In this document: positions 62,843-64,000 of the stretch, one piece after another
Layout: each line of letters starts with the position of its first letter
How positions within the stretch are numbered: the stretch's first letter is position 1
DNA from: CBFIGX01 sp965662265
Lineage (GTDB): Bacteria; Bacteroidota; Bacteroidia; Flavobacteriales; UBA7430
Length of the DNA: 64,000 bases
Assembly: GCA_965662265.1 (NCBI GenBank)
Contig: CBFIGX010000009.1
Coordinates: 1-64,000, forward strand
Direction of reading: 5' to 3'
Notes under the pieces: model-generated
Told to the model about the DNA's origin: nothing
The model's database searches: none
Seen by the model: the letters and a program-made list of their open reading frames with translations, nothing else
Program-made: the position numbers and the translations under genes

Positions 62843-64000
62843 TTATGATTTCTTTTTGAATTTAGTTTTATCCTTAAATTTAAAATTAGATCGTTTATTC
62901 TTGTTCCTATTTTTATTAGGTTTTTTACGCTTTTTTTCAGGCTCGTACAAAGGCGCATTACCTAAATGCGAAGGGAGTGGCAACTTATCTACCACCTTAT
63001 CCATTAAAGCCTCGATATTAAAGAATAATATCTGATCTCTATCATTAATAAAAGTTATGGCATGCCCTTCAGAAGAATTTCTTCCTGTTCGGCCAATTCT
63101 ATGAATATAATCTTCAGCATCAGAAGGAATATCATAATTAATAACCAAAGAAATTTCCTTAATATCTATTCCTCTAGAAACAATATCAGTAGCTACTAGT
63201 GTTTTAAATTTCTTAGCTTTAAATTGATTCATCACTTGCTCTCGCTCTTGTTGATCTAGATCTGAAGACATAGCTTTAGAATGGATTCCTTGTTTTTTGA
63301 GCTCGCGCTGAATGATACCTATGTTTTTTCTGGTAGATGAAAAGATAATAACCGATTCAAAATCCATTTCCTTAAGTATATGAGCAACTAAAGGAGCCTT
63401 TTGATTGTCATAAGATAAGTAAGCTTCTTGCCTTATGGTTTCTGCAGGCTTTGATATTGCAACATTTACTCTTGCAGGATTATGAAGAATATTTTGTGCA
63501 AGTTTCACAATTTTCGGTGGCATTGTAGCAGAAAAAAGTAATGTTTGCCTCTTCTTTGGTAACTTATCAACAATACGCATAATATCATGATGAAAACCCA
63601 TATCTAACATTCTATCAGCTTCATCTAATATAAGATACTCTACGCCTGAAAGATCAATTTTTGCCAACGATAAAAATGATAGTAATCTCCCGGGCGTGGC
63701 AATTATCACCTCTGTTCCCTTTTCTAACGAAGATGACTGTTGAGACCAAGTTTTACCATCTCCCCCACCATATACAGCTTGAGAACTAACTGCAGCAAAA
63801 TAAGAAAACCCATCGAATTGTTGATCAATCTGCTGGGCCAATTCACGAGTAGGAGCAATAATTATCGCTCTTATCTTCTTCTTTTTTACTTTGTGTAACT
63901 CATTGAGTACAGGCAATAAAAATGCTGCTGTTTTCCCGGTACCTGTCTGAGCACAAGCAATAATGTCACGCCCATTCATAATTACAGGAATAGCTAGCTC
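62843..64000 (-). CDS. rhlE: DEAD-box RNA helicase, RhlE type (5' end outside window)
   Basis: The frame is open past the internal Met at 63979 to the window edge, encoding ELAIPVI before MNGRD, so the true start lies beyond base 64000. Visible motifs are AQTGTGKTAAF (motif I), PTRELAQQ (Ia), DEAD near 63600, SAT (III), VATDIVSRGIDI and HRIGRTGR (VI), then a basic tail rich in Lys and Asn. RhlE-type helicases act in ribosome assembly and RNA decay. The gene is convergent with the CvfB-like gene, 13 bases apart. Confidence 0.93.
   Translation of the reverse strand, partial: ELAIPVIMNGRDIIACAQTGTGKTAAFLLPVLNELHKVKKKKIRAIIIAPTRELAQQIDQQFDGFSYFAAVSSQAVYGGGDGKTWSQQSSSLEKGTEVIIATPGRLLSFLSLAKIDLSGVEYLILDEADRMLDMGFHHDIMRIVDKLPKKRQTLLFSATMPPKIVKLAQNILHNPARVNVAISKPAETIRQEAYLSYDNQKAPLVAHILKEMDFESVIIFSSTRKNIGIIQRELKKQGIHSKAMSSDLDQQEREQVMNQFKAKKFKTLVATDIVSRGIDIKEISLVINYDIPSDAEDYIHRIGRTGRNSSEGHAITFINDRDQILFFNIEALMDKVVDKLPLPSHLGNAPLYEPEKKRKKPNKNRNKNKRSNFKFKDKTKFKKKS

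Overview
The window reads as chromosome of a low-GC marine-type member of the Bacteroidota, most likely order Flavobacteriales. Supporting signs are the short primary sigma factor (287 aa) with the family's TAnnTTTG promoter motif in front of many genes, the nusB / DUF1573 / yajC / ybbR / coaE block, a PUR-family DUF3276 protein, ubiE-porT, type IX secretion (T9SS) sorting tails, a tmRNA with a GESNYALAA tag, and very few Shine-Dalgarno-like sequences. The genus cannot be fixed from sequence alone.

Region 1 (1-16,255) is the unusual part. It holds a head-to-tail array of five paralogous minus-strand genes, the leftmost cut by the window edge, for very large secreted proteins. They are built from a signal peptide, one to four copies of an approximately 120-residue domain marked by NTGxNM, arrays of a two-cysteine motif (GCTD ... 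NYN ... DDGSC), usually an alpha-helical or coiled-coil stretch, a GWN...GQGY domain, and a C-terminal tail resembling a diverged T9SS type A sorting domain. A C homopolymer of 5 to 10 bases sits beside the translation start of every paralog. Gene-to-gene junctions carry perfect or near-perfect terminator palindromes. One gene contains an 855-bp tandem duplication with only three mismatches. Another has about 47 cysteine motifs but lacks the sorting tail.

Region 2 (16.5-31.9 kb) is housekeeping: a Sua5/YrdC protein, coaE-ybbR-yajC-DUF1573-nusB, a leucine-dehydrogenase-like gene, an ABC exporter, a PUR protein, an aminotransferase, a heptose-kinase-like gene, a TrkH K+ transporter, and ubiE-porT-FAD oxidoreductase. 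PorT is a core T9SS component and would serve the export of the Region 1 proteins and of two B12-locus proteins.

Region 3 (31.9-39.9 kb) is a vitamin B12 uptake operon behind a clear cobalamin riboswitch. In transcription order it holds a BtuB-like TonB receptor, a BtuH-like DUF4465 protein with a T9SS tail, an unassigned T9SS-tailed surface protein, a BtuG-like propeller lipoprotein, and BtuF, BtuC and BtuD.

Region 4 (39.9-64 kb) is mostly core functions: an rRNA/tRNA methyltransferase, TamL, fbaA, accD, rpsO, pnp (with a long-range stem in its leader), udk, rpoD, rpe, a saccharopine-dehydrogenase-like enzyme, ssrA, a U32 hydroxylase-type protein paired with a ferredoxin, a rhodanese-thioredoxin fusion, a sterol-desaturase-like gene with two glycosyltransferases, ftsE with two lipoproteins, yaaA, a CvfB-like S1 protein and a partial RhlE helicase. 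No tRNA, rRNA, CRISPR array, insertion sequence or prophage was seen. No stretch longer than 300 bases is empty.
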